64,000 nt of DNA from the NCBI RefSeq assembly GCF_019430905.1, contig NZ_JAHYCA010000005.1, positions 1 through 64,000 on the forward strand, given 5' to 3'. Below, piece after piece: positions 19,892 to 30,176 of the stretch (positions within the stretch are counted from its first letter, which is position 1; every line of letters begins with the position of its first letter). A program made the position numbers and the translations under genes. A model generated the notes under the pieces. That model worked only from the letters and a program-made list of their open reading frames with translations. It was not told where the DNA came from and ran no database searches. The stretch comes from Billgrantia antri (lineage in GTDB: Bacteria; Pseudomonadota; Gammaproteobacteria; Pseudomonadales; Halomonadaceae).

Positions 19892-20455
19892 GACACTCCT
19901 GCTGAAAATCCGTTGTTCGGCAGCATTCTAACGCACTCGGCGACGCACTGCGCCAATTGCTGCGCCTGGGCAATACTGCTATATTGCCAGCTCGCTCGGA
20001 TGGATCCCTTCGGTCCCATGGCGCCTGCACGACAGACACGCAGGCCGGAGCGACAAATCGGGCAGCGACGATCCCCTATGCAACGGGTCACGCCGCCGAC
20101 GAGTGACAGAAGCAGCAAAGAAGACAAGCAGTGACGCCACGCCCGGACCCGACTCGCGACACAGGCGAGCGGTGGCCACGGGAATCGTTCCACATCGTGC
20201 CGGTGGCCGGCGTTGGCGAATCGATGAATGCCAGGTGTCTGGCGGTGACCGCAGGGCCGGATGGGAGTAGCCCCACCGAGACATGTCCTGCCTCCGCCAC
20301 GTACTCAACATGATCATGTCGTGCCGGACCCATAGAGGGGACCCGGTACGATCGGGCGCCACTGCGCATCCGCGACATGCGCTGAGCACAAGCACGCAGC
20401 ACCCAGAGGTTCGCCTTCTTCGAAGCCTACCGGCGCGTCCAGTTTGCGAGACAAC
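19892..20455 (+). promoter_or_regulatory. Long rluC-rne intergenic region / probable rne leader
   Basis: This 564-base region has no ORF with recognisable protein features. It must contain the divergent rluC and rne promoters. In E. coli the long rne 5' leader folds into hairpins that mediate autoregulation by RNase E, and a leader of similar size fits here. An inverted repeat GCCAG-GTGT-CTGGC lies at 20230-20243. The transcription start site is not identifiable by eye. Confidence 0.55.
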
Positions 20456-23400
20456 ATGAAACGGATGCTCATCAATGCGACCCAGCCCGAAGAGCTGCGC
20501 GTCGCGCTGGTAGACGGACAACGCCTGTATGACCTGGACATCGAATCCGGTGCCAGGGAGCAAAAGAAAGCCAATATCTATCGCGGCAAGATCACCCGCG
20601 TCGAACCCTCCCTCGAAGCCGCCTTCGTCGACTTCGGGGCCGATCGACATGGCTTCCTCCCGCTCAAGGAGATCTCCCGCGAGTATTTCCTGAAGGAGGC
20701 CTCGGGACGCCCCAGCATCAAGGAAGTGCTCAAGGAGGGCCAGGAAGTCATCGTCCAGGTCGACAAGGAGGAGCGCGGCAACAAGGGGGCTGCGCTGACC
20801 ACCTTCATCAGCCTGGCCGGCCGCTTCCTAGTGCTGATGCCCAACAATCCGCGCGCCGGCGGCATCTCTCGTCGCATCGAAGGTGACGAGCGCACCCAGC
20901 TCAAGGAGGCCATGGGCCAGCTCAGCGTGCCGGAGAAAATGGGCGTGATCGTGCGTACCGCCGGCATCGGCCGCAGCAGCGAGGAGCTTCAGTGGGACCT
21001 CAACTACCTGGTCCAGGTATGGGAGTCGATCACCGAGGAGGCCGGCAAACGCCCCGCACCGTTCCTGATCTACCGCGAATCCGATGTCATCATTCGCGCC
21101 ATGCGCGACTACCTGCGACAGGACATCGGCGAAGTTCTCATCGATGACCCGACGGTGCATCAGCGCGCCCTGGCGTTCATTCGCCAAGTCATGCCCTCGT
21201 ACCAGCAGAAGATCAAGCTCTACGCCGACGAAGTTCCGCTGTTCTCGCGTTTCCAGATCGAATCCCAGATCGAGACCGCCTATGAACGCGAAGTGAAGCT
21301 GCCCTCCGGCGGCTCCATCGTCATCGACCATACCGAGGCTCTGGTTTCCATCGACATCAACTCGGCGCGTGCCACCCGTGGCAGCGACATCGAGGAGACT
21401 GCACTGCAGACCAATCTCGAGGCAGCCGACGAGATCGCCCGGCAGCTGCGTCTGCGCGACATTGGCGGCCTGGTGGTGATCGACTTTATCGACATGAGTC
21501 CGGCGCGCAACCAGCGCGAGGTCGAGAACCGCATGCGCGATGCGCTCAAGCTCGATCGCGCCCGAGTGCAGATCGGTCGCATCTCGCGCTTCGGCCTGAT
21601 GGAGATGTCACGTCAGCGCCTGCGGCCGTCGCTGGGCGAGACCAGCGGGGTTGTCTGCCCGCGCTGCAACGGCCAGGGCACCATCCGTGACGTGCGTTCG
21701 CTGTCGCTGTCGATCATGCGCCTGATCGAAGAAGAGGCGATGAAGGAGCGCAGCGCCCAGATACGGGCCATCCTGCCGGTACCGGTGGCGACCTACCTGC
21801 TCAACGAGAAACGCGCAGTACTCTCCGACATCGAGAAGCGCCAGGACGTGCGCGTACTGGTGCTGCCCAACCCCGACATGGATACGCCGCACTACGACGT
21901 CCAGCGGCTACGCGATGACCATATCGAAGAGGAAGGCGATCAGGACAAGTCCAGCTTCGAGCTGTCGGTCGAGACCGAGATCGGCAAGGAGCCGGATACG
22001 AGCATCGCCAAGCCGGTCGTCCGCACCGAAGCGGCCGTCAAGACGGTAATCCACAACGAACCGGCGCCAGCCTCCCTGCAACAGGAGCCGACCCCGCAAC
22101 CGCCCGCCACCCCCCCGGCCAGCGCCCCCGCCACTCCCGCTGTCGGCGTACTCGGCCGCTTGTTCAAGGGTGTCAGCAAGCTGCTCGGTGGCACCGAGAG
22201 CGAACCGGCGGCACCAGCGGAGTCACGCAAGCCGACGCCTCGCCCGGCGCAGGCTCGCAGCAGCGATGAAGAGCGCGGCGAGCGCAACGGTGGCCGCCAG
22301 CGACGCCGGCCACGCAGCGAGCCTCAGGAAGAAGGCCGGGGGCAACGCGGACAGGCGCGTCAGCAGAGCCAGCAGGAAGGTAACCGCAGCGATTCGCGCC
22401 AGGACGCCCGCCAGGATAACACATCCGGCCGCGGTGAAGGCCGCGGCGGCCGCGGCCGCAACCAGGCGCGTGCCGACAAGCCACAGGCCAGTGAAGAGAG
22501 TCGTCAGGGCAATAAGCCGCGCAGCCGCGACGACGCCCCCCGTCGCCCCAGGACCGAGCCTCAGGAAAAACCCACCGAGCAAGCGGCCGAACCGGCCAAA
22601 GCGGACGATGGCAAGCCCAAGCGCACGCGCAACAACCCGCGCAACCGCTCGCGCCAGCATGCCCTCAACCCGCAGGCCGAAGCAGAGCAGAAGCGTTTGC
22701 AAGCAAGCGAACAGGCTGAACCTGCTACCGAGCAGGCCAAGGCCGAAGCACCCGTGCCGGCAGAGAAATCCGCCGAGCCGGTAAAGGCCGAACAGCCGAA
22801 GCCGGCGGAGAAGCCTGCCGAGCCGACCAGGGCCGAGCAGCCGAAGCCTGAAGCCAAGCCCGAACAGGCCGAGGCGCCCAAGCCGGCAGAGAAGCCCGCC
22901 GAGCCGGTAAAGGCCGAACAGCCGAAGCCGGAAGCCAAGCCCGACCAGGCCAAGGGCGAGACGCCCAAGCCGACGGAGAAGCCTGCCGAGCCGACCAAGG
23001 CCGAGCAGCCGAAGCCGGAAGCCAAGCCCGAGGAGGCCAAGGTCGAGGCGCCCAAGCCGGTGGAGAAGCCTGCCGAAGCGGCCAAGTCCGAGCAGCCGAA
23101 GCCGGAAGCCAAGCCCGACCAGGCCAAGGGCGAGACGCCCAAGCCGGTGGAGAAGCCTGCCGAGCCGACCAAGGCCGAGCAGCCGAAGCCGGAAGCCAAG
23201 CCCGAGGAGGCCAAGGTCGAGGCGCCCAAGCCGGTGGAGAAGCCTGCCGAAGCGGCCAAGTCCGAGCAGCCGAAGCCGGAAGCCAAGCCCGACCAGGCCA
23301 AGGGCGAGACGCCCAAGCCGGTGGAGAAGCCTGCCGAGCCGACCAAGGCCGAGCAGCCGAAGCCGGAAGCCAAGCCCGAGCAGGCCAAGGTCGAGGCGCC

Positions 23401-23635
23401 CAAGCCGACGGAGAAGCCCGCCGAGCCGACCAAGGCCGAGCAGCCGCAGCCGGAAGCCAAGCCCGAGCAGGCCAAGGTCGAGGCGCCCAAGCCGGCGGAC
23501 AAGCCTGCCGAGCCGGGCAAGACCGAGGCAACCGAAACCGAGCAGCCTCCTGCCCGCCGTCGGCGTCGTGCGCATAACGATCCGCGCGAAATCCGCCGCC
23601 GCGAGCAAGAAGCACAGAAAGGCAGTCAGGGCTGA
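20456..23635 (+). CDS. rne: Ribonuclease E
   Basis: Endoribonuclease of 1059 residues, the core of RNA decay and processing. It starts [23 protein letters not shown] 20456 is preferred to an in-frame start at 20444. The catalytic half has the S1 domain, DNase I-like metal site (VVIDFIDM) and the zinc-link CPRC at about residue 401. An amphipathic segment, [15 protein letters not shown], at about 561-577 matches the position of the membrane-targeting helix of E. coli RNase E. Next come an Arg-rich region (about 600-740), a long Lys/Pro/Glu/Ala repeat array (782-1011) and an Arg-rich tail ([12 protein letters not shown]) that may bind RNA or partners. Confidence 0.96.
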   Translation: MKRMLINATQPEELRVALVDGQRLYDLDIESGAREQKKANIYRGKITRVEPSLEAAFVDFGADRHGFLPLKEISREYFLKEASGRPSIKEVLKEGQEVIVQVDKEERGNKGAALTTFISLAGRFLVLMPNNPRAGGISRRIEGDERTQLKEAMGQLSVPEKMGVIVRTAGIGRSSEELQWDLNYLVQVWESITEEAGKRPAPFLIYRESDVIIRAMRDYLRQDIGEVLIDDPTVHQRALAFIRQVMPSYQQKIKLYADEVPLFSRFQIESQIETAYEREVKLPSGGSIVIDHTEALVSIDINSARATRGSDIEETALQTNLEAADEIARQLRLRDIGGLVVIDFIDMSPARNQREVENRMRDALKLDRARVQIGRISRFGLMEMSRQRLRPSLGETSGVVCPRCNGQGTIRDVRSLSLSIMRLIEEEAMKERSAQIRAILPVPVATYLLNEKRAVLSDIEKRQDVRVLVLPNPDMDTPHYDVQRLRDDHIEEEGDQDKSSFELSVETEIGKEPDTSIAKPVVRTEAAVKTVIHNEPAPASLQQEPTPQPPATPPASAPATPAVGVLGRLFKGVSKLLGGTESEPAAPAESRKPTPRPAQARSSDEERGERNGGRQRRRPRSEPQEEGRGQRGQARQQSQQEGNRSDSRQDARQDNTSGRGEGRGGRGRNQARADKPQASEESRQGNKPRSRDDAPRRPRTEPQEKPTEQAAEPAKADDGKPKRTRNNPRNRSRQHALNPQAEAEQKRLQASEQAEPATEQAKAEAPVPAEKSAEPVKAEQPKPAEKPAEPTRAEQPKPEAKPEQAEAPKPAEKPAEPVKAEQPKPEAKPDQAKGETPKPTEKPAEPTKAEQPKPEAKPEEAKVEAPKPVEKPAEAAKSEQPKPEAKPDQAKGETPKPVEKPAEPTKAEQPKPEAKPEEAKVEAPKPVEKPAEAAKSEQPKPEAKPDQAKGETPKPVEKPAEPTKAEQPKPEAKPEQAKVEAPKPTEKPAEPTKAEQPQPEAKPEQAKVEAPKPADKPAEPGKTEATETEQPPARRRRRAHNDPREIRRREQEAQKGSQG
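22799..23488 (+). repeat. Tandem 87-bp repeats (174-bp higher-order unit) inside rne
   Basis: Eight in-frame units coding for about 29 residues each (27 in the first) on the plan [20 protein letters not shown] followed by nine variable residues, with a partial ninth unit after 23489. From about 22958 the units alternate in two flavours, giving a 174-bp period: 22958-23131 and 23132-23305 differ at only two positions. The near identity points to recent duplication or gene conversion. All antisense frames stay open across the array, which is a composition effect. Confidence 0.95.
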
Positions 23636-23657
23636 AACACGCCTCCTGCTAAAAGTG

Positions 23658-23690
23658 AACGGCCCGCGCTCTCAGCGCGGGCCGTTTCGT
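23658..23690 (+). terminator. Terminator between rne and murB
   Basis: Perfect 13-bp stem AACGGCCCGCGCT / AGCGCGGGCCGTT with loop CTC, followed by TCGTT. It lies 23 bases past the rne stop. Given the A-rich 5' side it may also work for the convergent murB. Confidence 0.85.
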
Positions 23691-23729
23691 TCATACCCTC
23701 TTGTCGTCTCGACAATGTTCTACATGCTT

Positions 23730-24737
23730 TCAGGCCAGCCGGGGCTCACGCTCCAATACGACGCCAAAATGCGCTTCCACCTCGGCAGCTACCTGACTGG
23801 CAAACGCCAGCAACTCCTCGGCACTACCGCCGCCGAAGTGCACCAGCACCAGTGCCTGACGCTCATGCACAGCGAAGTGACCGACACGCCACCCCTTGAG
23901 CCCGCAACGGTCGATCAGCCAACCGGCGGCCAGCTTGACGCGACCATCCGACAGCTCGAAGTGCGGCATATCAGGCCATGACGAGCGCAATGCGGCCGCC
24001 TGGTGGCGCTCAACGACAGGATTCTTGAAAAAACTTCCGGCGTTGCCCAGCACCGCCGGGTCGGGCAGCTTCTCACGACGAATGGCACACACCGCCTCGG
24101 CCACTTCGAGTGGCTCCGGCCGCCTCCCTACCCGCTGGGCCAGGTCGCCGTATGCCAGACGCGGGGTTGGCCTCCGTGACACCTTCAGGATCAAGCCCGT
24201 AACGACCACCCTGCCCTCCAGTTCGCCCTTGAAGATGCTGTCACGATAGCCGAAGGCGCACTCCTCCGCCGTCAGCCGCGCACAACGGCCATCCTCGACG
24301 AACATGACGTCAACCGCTTCAAGCACGTCGCACAGTTCAACGCCGTAGGCACCGATGTTCTGGATCGGCGCGGCACCGCAGGAACCGGGTATCAGGGCAA
24401 GGTTCTCGATGCCCCACAGGCCGCGGCCGGCCAATGCCATGACCAACGCATGCCACTCGACCCCCGCCCCCACGTGCACCTGCACGCTGTCATCCTTCTG
24501 CTCGAGCCACCAGTGGTGCAGTGCCGGTTGAAGCACCAGCCCCGGCAATCGCGCCGGCAGGATCAGGTTGCTGCCTCCGCCCAGCACGGTCAGCGGCCAC
24601 TCCCTTGTGCCCGCCAGGCCCAGCAGTCGGCGCAGCGGCTCGAGTGCGGTCGGAGCGGCAAAATACTCGGCGCGGCACGGCAATCCCAGGGTATTGGCCG
24701 AGCTCAGGTCGTGCCACGCCAGGATGGTATCGCTCAA
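23730..24737 (-). CDS. murB: UDP-N-acetylenolpyruvoylglucosamine reductase
   Basis: FAD enzyme (335 residues, the long type I form) that reduces the enolpyruvyl group to give UDP-MurNAc for peptidoglycan. Motifs are NTLGLPCRAEYF, LTVLGGGSNLILP, the substrate-binding LALIPGSCGAAPIQNIGAYG and the FAD/proton-donor region VLGNAGSFFKNPV. The start is TTG at 24737, overlapping the phosphatase stop as TTGA, with GAGGAG about 9 bases upstream and no ATG nearby. Last gene of the exbB-to-murB operon. Confidence 0.95.
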   Translation of the reverse strand: MSDTILAWHDLSSANTLGLPCRAEYFAAPTALEPLRRLLGLAGTREWPLTVLGGGSNLILPARLPGLVLQPALHHWWLEQKDDSVQVHVGAGVEWHALVMALAGRGLWGIENLALIPGSCGAAPIQNIGAYGVELCDVLEAVDVMFVEDGRCARLTAEECAFGYRDSIFKGELEGRVVVTGLILKVSRRPTPRLAYGDLAQRVGRRPEPLEVAEAVCAIRREKLPDPAVLGNAGSFFKNPVVERHQAAALRSSWPDMPHFELSDGRVKLAAGWLIDRCGLKGWRVGHFAVHERQALVLVHFGGGSAEELLAFASQVAAEVEAHFGVVLEREPRLA

Positions 24738-25213
24738 TGCCGCAGCTCCTCGAGCCGCTGGGCGATTTCCTCGACCAGGCCTCGGGAAGCGGCTTCGATC
24801 AGGTCGAGCACTTCCTCGAACCCCTGTTCGCCGCCGTAGTAGGGGTCGGGCACCGGCCGATCGACCTCACCGGCGAAGTCGAGGAACAGGCCGATATGGG
24901 CCCCGCATCCGTCGGGGCACTGCTGGCGCAGAGCCGCCAGGTTGTCATGGTCCATGGCCAGCAGATAATCGAAGCGTGAGAAGTCCTCGGCCGCGAGCTG
25001 GCGCGCGCGCAGCTCGCTCAGATCGATACCACGCCGGCGCGCGGCCGCCGCGGCTCGCGTATCCGGCGCTTTGCCTACGTGCCAGTCACCAATGCCGCAG
25101 GAGTCGATCTCCACGCGGTGGGCCAGCCCGGCCACTTCGAGTTCACGGCGGAACACGCCCTCGGCGGTGGGTGAACGGCATATGTTGCCGAGACAGACGA
25201 AGAGAACGCGCAT
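24734..25213 (-). CDS. Low-molecular-weight protein tyrosine phosphatase
   Basis: Cytosolic phosphatase of 159 residues with the CX5RS P-loop at the N-terminus (VCLGNICRSPTAEG; nucleophile Cys7, Arg13) and the general-acid Asp in VPDPYYGG. Such enzymes often act on tyrosine kinases of polysaccharide export, but this copy sits in the conserved kdsB-ptp-murB block and no kinase is nearby, so its substrate is unknown. AGGAGG precedes the ATG and the stop overlaps murB. Confidence 0.92.
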   Translation of the reverse strand: MRVLFVCLGNICRSPTAEGVFRRELEVAGLAHRVEIDSCGIGDWHVGKAPDTRAAAAARRRGIDLSELRARQLAAEDFSRFDYLLAMDHDNLAALRQQCPDGCGAHIGLFLDFAGEVDRPVPDPYYGGEQGFEEVLDLIEAASRGLVEEIAQRLEELRH

Positions 25214-25228
25214 GGGGCCTCCTGCTGC

Positions 25229-26002
25229 TTACGGTTTCGCGGTCAACAAGGCTCTGACGCGCGCCAGGTCCTCCAGCGTATCGACACCGGCCGGGTTGGG
25301 CTCTGCCGCCAGTGCTACCTGGATGGGATGGCCGTGATGCAGCGCCCGAAGCTGCTCCAATTGCTCCAGCTGTTCCAGCGTGGAGGGATGCCAGTCGCGA
25401 TACTCGGCCAGGAACGCGGCACGATAAGCGTAGAGCCCGATATGCCGCAGCCAGGCATCGGTCTCGAGCCACTCCGGACGCGCTGCGAACGACTCGCGAT
25501 CCCAGGGGATGGGGGCTCGCGAAAAATAGAGCGCGCGCCCCGAGAGCGCACGCACCACCTTGACCACATTGGGATTGAACAAGGCCTCGACATCGGCAAT
25601 GGGCTCGGCAAGCGTGGCGATGGAAGCACCCGGATCATCATGGAGCCGCAAGGCAACCTGGTCGATCAGGCTCGGCGGGATCAACGGCTCATCGCCCTGG
25701 ACGTTGACCAGCACGGCATTGTCCGCGAGCCCCAACAATTCGGCGACTTCGGCCAGGCGGTCGGTGCCTGAAGGGTGGTCGGCCCGCGTCATCACTACTT
25801 CGGCACCCAAGGGCAGCAGGGCGTCACGAATACGCGTATCGTCGGTCGCCACCACCACGCGACTGGCCGTGCTCTCGCAGGCCCGGTGCCAAACATGGGC
25901 CACCATCGGCTCGCCGGCAATGTCGAGCAGTGGCTTGCCCGGCAGGCGCGAGGAGCCGAAGCGTGCCGGAATGACGGCGACAAAGGCGTTATCCGTCGCC
26001 AT
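25229..26002 (-). CDS. kdsB: 3-deoxy-manno-octulosonate cytidylyltransferase
   Basis: Activates Kdo to CMP-Kdo for the lipopolysaccharide inner core; about 257 residues. The N-terminal [16 protein letters not shown], the [10 protein letters not shown] motif and TDRLAEV are diagnostic. ATG 26002 overlaps the upstream TGA by one base and has GGAG 7 bases upstream. The adjacent GTG at 26005 (GTGA overlap) is an alternative start. Confidence 0.95.
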   Translation of the reverse strand: MATDNAFVAVIPARFGSSRLPGKPLLDIAGEPMVAHVWHRACESTASRVVVATDDTRIRDALLPLGAEVVMTRADHPSGTDRLAEVAELLGLADNAVLVNVQGDEPLIPPSLIDQVALRLHDDPGASIATLAEPIADVEALFNPNVVKVVRALSGRALYFSRAPIPWDRESFAARPEWLETDAWLRHIGLYAYRAAFLAEYRDWHPSTLEQLEQLEQLRALHHGHPIQVALAAEPNPAGVDTLEDLARVRALLTAKP

Positions 26003-26211
26003 CACGCCTCTCCGCTACGACCGGGCGAGGGCGGCAGCTTTTCATCGACCTCCAGTTGGCGCGCCTCCTCGGGCAACATGACCGGAATGCCGTCGCGTAC
26101 CGGATAGGCCAGGCCATCGTAGTGGCAGATCAGCTCCTGTGCCTCGCGGTCGAACTTGAGCTTGCCCTTGCACAGCGGGCAGACCAGCATGGCCAGCAGT
26201 TCCTTGTCCAT
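26002..26211 (-). CDS. ycaR: Trm112 family protein YcaR
   Basis: Small zinc-ribbon-type protein of 69 residues: [18 protein letters not shown] at the start and a later [19 protein letters not shown]. This matches the bacterial YcaR/Trm112-like family found between lpxK and kdsB. Its role is not established; eukaryotic Trm112 activates methyltransferases. The start is chosen at the family N-terminus; upstream frame extension is not protein-like. Confidence 0.92.
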   Translation of the reverse strand: MDKELLAMLVCPLCKGKLKFDREAQELICHYDGLAYPVRDGIPVMLPEEARQLEVDEKLPPSPGRSGEA

Positions 26212-26287
26212 CGTTTCACCTCTCTCTTTCCGACCTTGTCGGGGCCGAGCCCCGCCTGATAACAACTCTTGCCCGCCTACCGCTCGG

Positions 26288-27298
26288 TTATCGCAGCCCC
26301 GCCAGCCGACTGTCCAGCCAGGCCTGGAAATCCGCCGAGGGCTCGGCCTCGACCTCGAGCACCCAGCCCTGATCGAGTGCCATGGCTTCGCTCTTTTCGG
26401 CATCCTTGGCCGTCATCACCACCGGGAGATCGTCTCCGAAATCCAGGTCCTGCGCCGTGAAGCGATGATGGTCGGGAAAGGCATGCGGTTGCGCTTCGAT
26501 CCCCAGCTCCAGCAAGGTGTCGAAGAAGCGCCTGGGATTGCCGATCCCCGCCACCGCATGCACCGGTCCGTGGAAGGGCGCTGGCGCCAGCGGGAAAACC
26601 GCATTGTCGCTCAGCGCGCGCCAGCTCGACGGTGCCAGACGAAAGCAATATGCGCCCTCGGGCGGCGCGAAGGTCGCCTCACCATTGATCAACACCGCAT
26701 CGGCGGCGTCCAGGCGAGACAAGGGTTCGCGCAGGGGCCCTGCCGGCAGGCAATGCCCGTTACCGAAGCCACGTCGGCCATCCACTACGATCAGCTCGAT
26801 ATCGCGCCCCAGCGCCAGGTGCTGCAGGCCGTCGTCGCTGATGATGATATCGCAGCCGAGTTCGAGAAGCGCCCGCGCCCCGCGGGGGCGGTCGGGGTCG
26901 ACCACGACCGGCAAGCCGGTCTGGCGCGCCAGCATGCGCGGCTCGTCACCGCTCTGGGCACTCGGCGTCAGCGTCGTGACGCGAAGAGGATAGCCTGTGC
27001 CTCGCCCCGCCTTGCCGCCATAGCCACGCGATACGATGCCCGGCCGCCAACCCCGCTCGGACAGGTATCGCCCAAGCCAGGCCACCAGGGGGGACTTGCC
27101 CGTACCGCCCAGGGTAACGTTACCCACGACGATCACCGGCACACCCGCACGCCATGCGTGACGACGGCCGTCGCGATAGGCCGCCGCGCGACGCGCCAAC
27201 ACCCAGCGATACACCGCTTCGAGCGGCCGTAACGCCCTGAGCCAGACGGCGCCGTCATAGGCTGCCTGCAGCCAGCGTTCACCCAGCCCCTGGTTCAT
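26288..27298 (-). CDS. lpxK: Tetraacyldisaccharide 4'-kinase
   Basis: Inner-membrane kinase (336 residues) that adds the 4'-phosphate to make lipid IVA. The P-loop is [15 protein letters not shown], and the later [16 protein letters not shown] motif (catalytic DDGLQH) is diagnostic. A hydrophobic N-terminal segment anchors it. The ATG overlaps the msbA stop as ATGA. The msbA-lpxK pair is the typical lipid A maturation and export unit. Confidence 0.96.
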   Translation of the reverse strand: MNQGLGERWLQAAYDGAVWLRALRPLEAVYRWVLARRAAAYRDGRRHAWRAGVPVIVVGNVTLGGTGKSPLVAWLGRYLSERGWRPGIVSRGYGGKAGRGTGYPLRVTTLTPSAQSGDEPRMLARQTGLPVVVDPDRPRGARALLELGCDIIISDDGLQHLALGRDIELIVVDGRRGFGNGHCLPAGPLREPLSRLDAADAVLINGEATFAPPEGAYCFRLAPSSWRALSDNAVFPLAPAPFHGPVHAVAGIGNPRRFFDTLLELGIEAQPHAFPDHHRFTAQDLDFGDDLPVVMTAKDAEKSEAMALDQGWVLEVEAEPSADFQAWLDSRLAGLR

Positions 27299-29052
27299 GA
27301 CACCGAAGCTTCCTGGAACTGCAAGCGGTGCAGGGCGGCATAGGCCCCATCATGCCCCAGCAGCTCGGCATGGCTGCCCTGCTCCACGATCTGTCCCTGC
27401 TCCATAACCAGGATGCGATCGGCGCGCTCGATGGTGGAGAGCCGGTGGGCAATGACCAGCGTGGTACGGCCTTGGCAGACTACCTCGAGCGCCTGCTGGA
27501 TGTAGCGCTCCGACTCGGTATCCAGCGCCGAGGTCGCCTCGTCGAGGATCAGCAGCGGGGAGTCCTTGAAGATGGCTCGAGCAATGGCGAGTCGCTGGCG
27601 CTGCCCGCCGGATAGCATCACCCCGTTGTCGCCGACGATGGTGTCGTAGCCATTGGGCAACCGCTCGATGAATTCGTGGGCATTGGCCGCCTTCGCTGCC
27701 GCCTCGATGGCGCTGCGCTCGGCATGCGGCACGCCATAGGCGATGTTGTCGGCAATGCTGGCGTTGAACAGAGTCACCTGCTGCGACACCAGCGCGACCT
27801 GGCGACGCAGCGGAGCCAGGCGGTATTCATCGATGGGCACCTCGTCGATCAGCACGCGACCGCTGGTGGGGCGATAGAAGCGCGGCAGCAAACCCGCCAG
27901 GGTCGACTTGCCGCTCCCCGAGCGCCCCACGATGGCCACCATTTCGCCGGGCTCGATCGCAATATCAATGCCCTTGAGCACTTCGGGCTGATCGTCGCCG
28001 TAACGGAAGTGCACGTCTTGCAGCTCGATCCTGCCACGTAGTCGCTCGGGTTCGAGAGTGCCCTCGTCAGGCTCGGTCGGAACCCGCATCAGGCCGAACA
28101 GCTCCCCGGCCGCGGCGATCCCCTTCTGAATCTCGCTGTTAATCTCGGTGAGCTGGCGCACCGGCTTGGCCATCAGCGAGGCGGCAGTGATGAAGGCGAC
28201 GAACTCACCCGGTGTCATATTGGCCATCAGCGCCGGCGACATCGCCAGCCACACCAGGATGGCCAGCGACACGGCAATCAGCAGCTGGATCATTGGCGTG
28301 CTGATCGCCTTGGTCAACGCCTCCTTCATCTTTTGCTGGCGGTTGTAGTCGCTGGCCCTTGCGAAGCGCGCCTTTTCGTACGCCTCGGCACCATGGGTAC
28401 GCACTACCCGATAGCCGGTGAGCGCTTCGGAAGCGACGTGGGTCACATCTCCCATGGAACTCTGGATACGCTGGGAAATGCGCCGAAAGCGCTTGCTGGC
28501 ATAGCTCACCACGCCGCCGATCAGCGGCGTCACGGCGAGGAACAGCAGGGTCAGCATCCAGTTGGTCCACAGCAGGTAGCTCAGTAGTCCAATCACGAAC
28601 AACCCTTCACGTAGCAGGATGGTGATGGCATTGGTCGCCGCCCCCGTGACCTGTTCGACGTGGTAGGTGACCCGTGAGATCAGATGCCCGCTGGAGTGGG
28701 AATCGAAGAACCGCCCGGGCAGGTGCAGCATGTGGTCGAACACGTTGCAGCGCAGCGCATGTACCACGTTGCGCGCCACGTTGCTCATGAAGTAGGTGCC
28801 GAGAAAGGTGCCGAGCCCCCTGACCGCGAACATGAACACCACGAACAGCGGGAGCATCAGGCGAAAGGCGGCATCCGGATCCTGGATACCGTCGATCAAG
28901 CGCTTCATCATCTCGGCCAGGGCCGTGCTCGAGGCCGCATACAGCGCGTAGCCGACGATCGCCAGGGCCATGCTGACCCAGTGCGGTTTCACATAAGCCA
29001 GCAACTGCTTGTAAAGGGCCCAGCCCGAGTGTTGGCTGCGATCTTGAGTCAC
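27295..29052 (-). CDS. msbA: Lipid A export ABC transporter MsbA
   Basis: Homodimeric half-transporter of 585 residues that flips lipid A-core across the inner membrane. Six membrane helices occupy the first about 310 residues. The nucleotide-binding domain has Walker A GRSGSGKST, signature LSGGQRQRLAIARA, Walker B LLILDEATSALD and H-loop IAHRLST. It starts with GTG at 29052, overlapping the exbD stop as GTGA. Confidence 0.95.
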   Translation of the reverse strand: MTQDRSQHSGWALYKQLLAYVKPHWVSMALAIVGYALYAASSTALAEMMKRLIDGIQDPDAAFRLMLPLFVVFMFAVRGLGTFLGTYFMSNVARNVVHALRCNVFDHMLHLPGRFFDSHSSGHLISRVTYHVEQVTGAATNAITILLREGLFVIGLLSYLLWTNWMLTLLFLAVTPLIGGVVSYASKRFRRISQRIQSSMGDVTHVASEALTGYRVVRTHGAEAYEKARFARASDYNRQQKMKEALTKAISTPMIQLLIAVSLAILVWLAMSPALMANMTPGEFVAFITAASLMAKPVRQLTEINSEIQKGIAAAGELFGLMRVPTEPDEGTLEPERLRGRIELQDVHFRYGDDQPEVLKGIDIAIEPGEMVAIVGRSGSGKSTLAGLLPRFYRPTSGRVLIDEVPIDEYRLAPLRRQVALVSQQVTLFNASIADNIAYGVPHAERSAIEAAAKAANAHEFIERLPNGYDTIVGDNGVMLSGGQRQRLAIARAIFKDSPLLILDEATSALDTESERYIQQALEVVCQGRTTLVIAHRLSTIERADRILVMEQGQIVEQGSHAELLGHDGAYAALHRLQFQEASVS

Positions 29053-29477
29053 GGTGTCTCCGCTTGCATGGGTGTTGCCTGTCCTTCGCGCGTGGCGATG
29101 CGAACTTGATGAATGCCGAGTCTCCCCGCGTGGTCGAGCGCCCGCACCACATCGGCATGCATCGCCCGGGCATCGGCCTCAACCACCAAGCCGTGCAGTC
29201 TGGCCTGCTCGGCCTCGGCGGAGAGTGCTTCACCGAGCTCGGCAGCGGCGAGTTGGCGCTGACCCAGACGGTAGCGCCCCTGCTCGGTCACCACCAGCGT
29301 GACCGGCGAGACCGGGAGGTCCGCTCCCGAGCTGCTCTCGGGAAGCGTGAGTTCGAGCGCCTGGCGGGTTTCGAAAGTCGTCGAAACCATGAAGAAGATC
29401 AACAACAGGAAGACCACGTCGATGAGCGGCGTGAGATTGACCTCCACCGGGTCGCGGCGACGGCGCGTGAACTTCAC
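29049..29477 (-). CDS. exbD: ExbD/TolR-family biopolymer transport protein
   Basis: Energy-transducing inner-membrane protein (142 residues) with a short cytoplasmic N-terminus (MKFTRRRRDPVEVNLTPLID), one membrane helix bearing the proton-path Asp (LIDVVFLLLIFFMV) and a periplasmic domain. It pairs with the adjacent ExbB. The start is GTG 29477 (GTGA overlap with exbB). No tonB is nearby. The comEC-exbBD-msbA-lpxK order is also seen in pseudomonads, where the partner of this ExbBD pair is not clear. Confidence 0.93.
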   Translation of the reverse strand: MKFTRRRRDPVEVNLTPLIDVVFLLLIFFMVSTTFETRQALELTLPESSSGADLPVSPVTLVVTEQGRYRLGQRQLAAAELGEALSAEAEQARLHGLVVEADARAMHADVVRALDHAGRLGIHQVRIATREGQATPMQAETP

Positions 29478-30142
29478 AAGCCCCCGGCCTCCCTGGCGGA
29501 GCGCTCGCCCTCACGCTGCTCGCTGAAGCCCAGCTCGCCGCGGTAGTGGGCCAGAAACTCCACCACCTGTCCGGCCTGCTCCTCCATGCGCACGGTGATG
29601 TCTTCGACCCGGCGCAAGAAATAGCGGTGGAACATCAGCGCCGGGATCGCCACGGTGAGACCCGCCGCGGTGGTGACCAACGCCCGCGAGATGCCACCGG
29701 CAAGTTCAGCGGTGCGACTGGCGCCATCGGCGGAAACGATCACAGCGAACACCTCTATCATGCCAACCACGGTACCCAGCAAGCCGATCAGCGGCGTAAT
29801 GGCGGCGATGGTCCCCAGGGGACTCAGGAAGCGCTCCATGTCGTGGATCACGGCGGTGGCGGCCTCCTGCAACCGGGCCCTGACCTGCTCGTGCCCCAGG
29901 CGCGCATTGCGCAGCCCGGCTGCCAGTACGCCGCCCAACGGCGAGTGGCCCTCAAGCCAGTAGAGATTGACCTGGCCCCGAGCTACCAGCGAACAGACCT
30001 CCTGCCCCAGACCGTAAGGCGCGATGCGCTTGGCACGTAGTGTCCAGAGGCGTTCGATGATGATCACCGTCGCCAGCAGCGAGCACCCCAACAGCGGCAC
30101 CATCAGCCAGCCGCCGGCGATGAGCGCATCCATTATGTCCAT
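29474..30142 (-). CDS. exbB: ExbB/TolQ-family proton channel protein
   Basis: MotA/TolQ/ExbB proton-channel subunit of 222 residues with three membrane helices: residues about 8-28 (GGWLMVPLLGCSLLATVIII), about 110-135 (PLIGLLGTVVGMIEVF, the conserved family block) and about 155-175 (LVTTAAGLTVAIPALMF). It forms a pentamer around ExbD. First ATG at 30142, 34 bases downstream of comEC. The clustering with msbA and lpxK suggests an envelope role. Confidence 0.93.
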   Translation of the reverse strand: MDIMDALIAGGWLMVPLLGCSLLATVIIIERLWTLRAKRIAPYGLGQEVCSLVARGQVNLYWLEGHSPLGGVLAAGLRNARLGHEQVRARLQEAATAVIHDMERFLSPLGTIAAITPLIGLLGTVVGMIEVFAVIVSADGASRTAELAGGISRALVTTAAGLTVAIPALMFHRYFLRRVEDITVRMEEQAGQVVEFLAHYRGELGFSEQREGERSAREAGGL

Positions 30143-30176
30143 CGACTTCCCCTCTTCCCCACCACGGGCGTCGCGA

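Noticed and set aside
20131..20313. 60-codon frame in the rne leader as a leader peptide
   Set aside because: No ribosome-binding site, no stalling or hydrophobic motif and no support beyond an open frame.
22799..23488. CRISPR array
   Set aside because: Repeats are in-frame coding units of 87 bp with no unique spacers and no cas genes nearby.
22223..23608. Long antisense reading frames (up to 461 codons) opposite the rne repeats
   Set aside because: The repetitive, GC-rich DNA leaves all antisense frames free of stops; the translations are low-complexity Leu/Gly/Arg or Ala/Ser/Pro repeats with no start signals.
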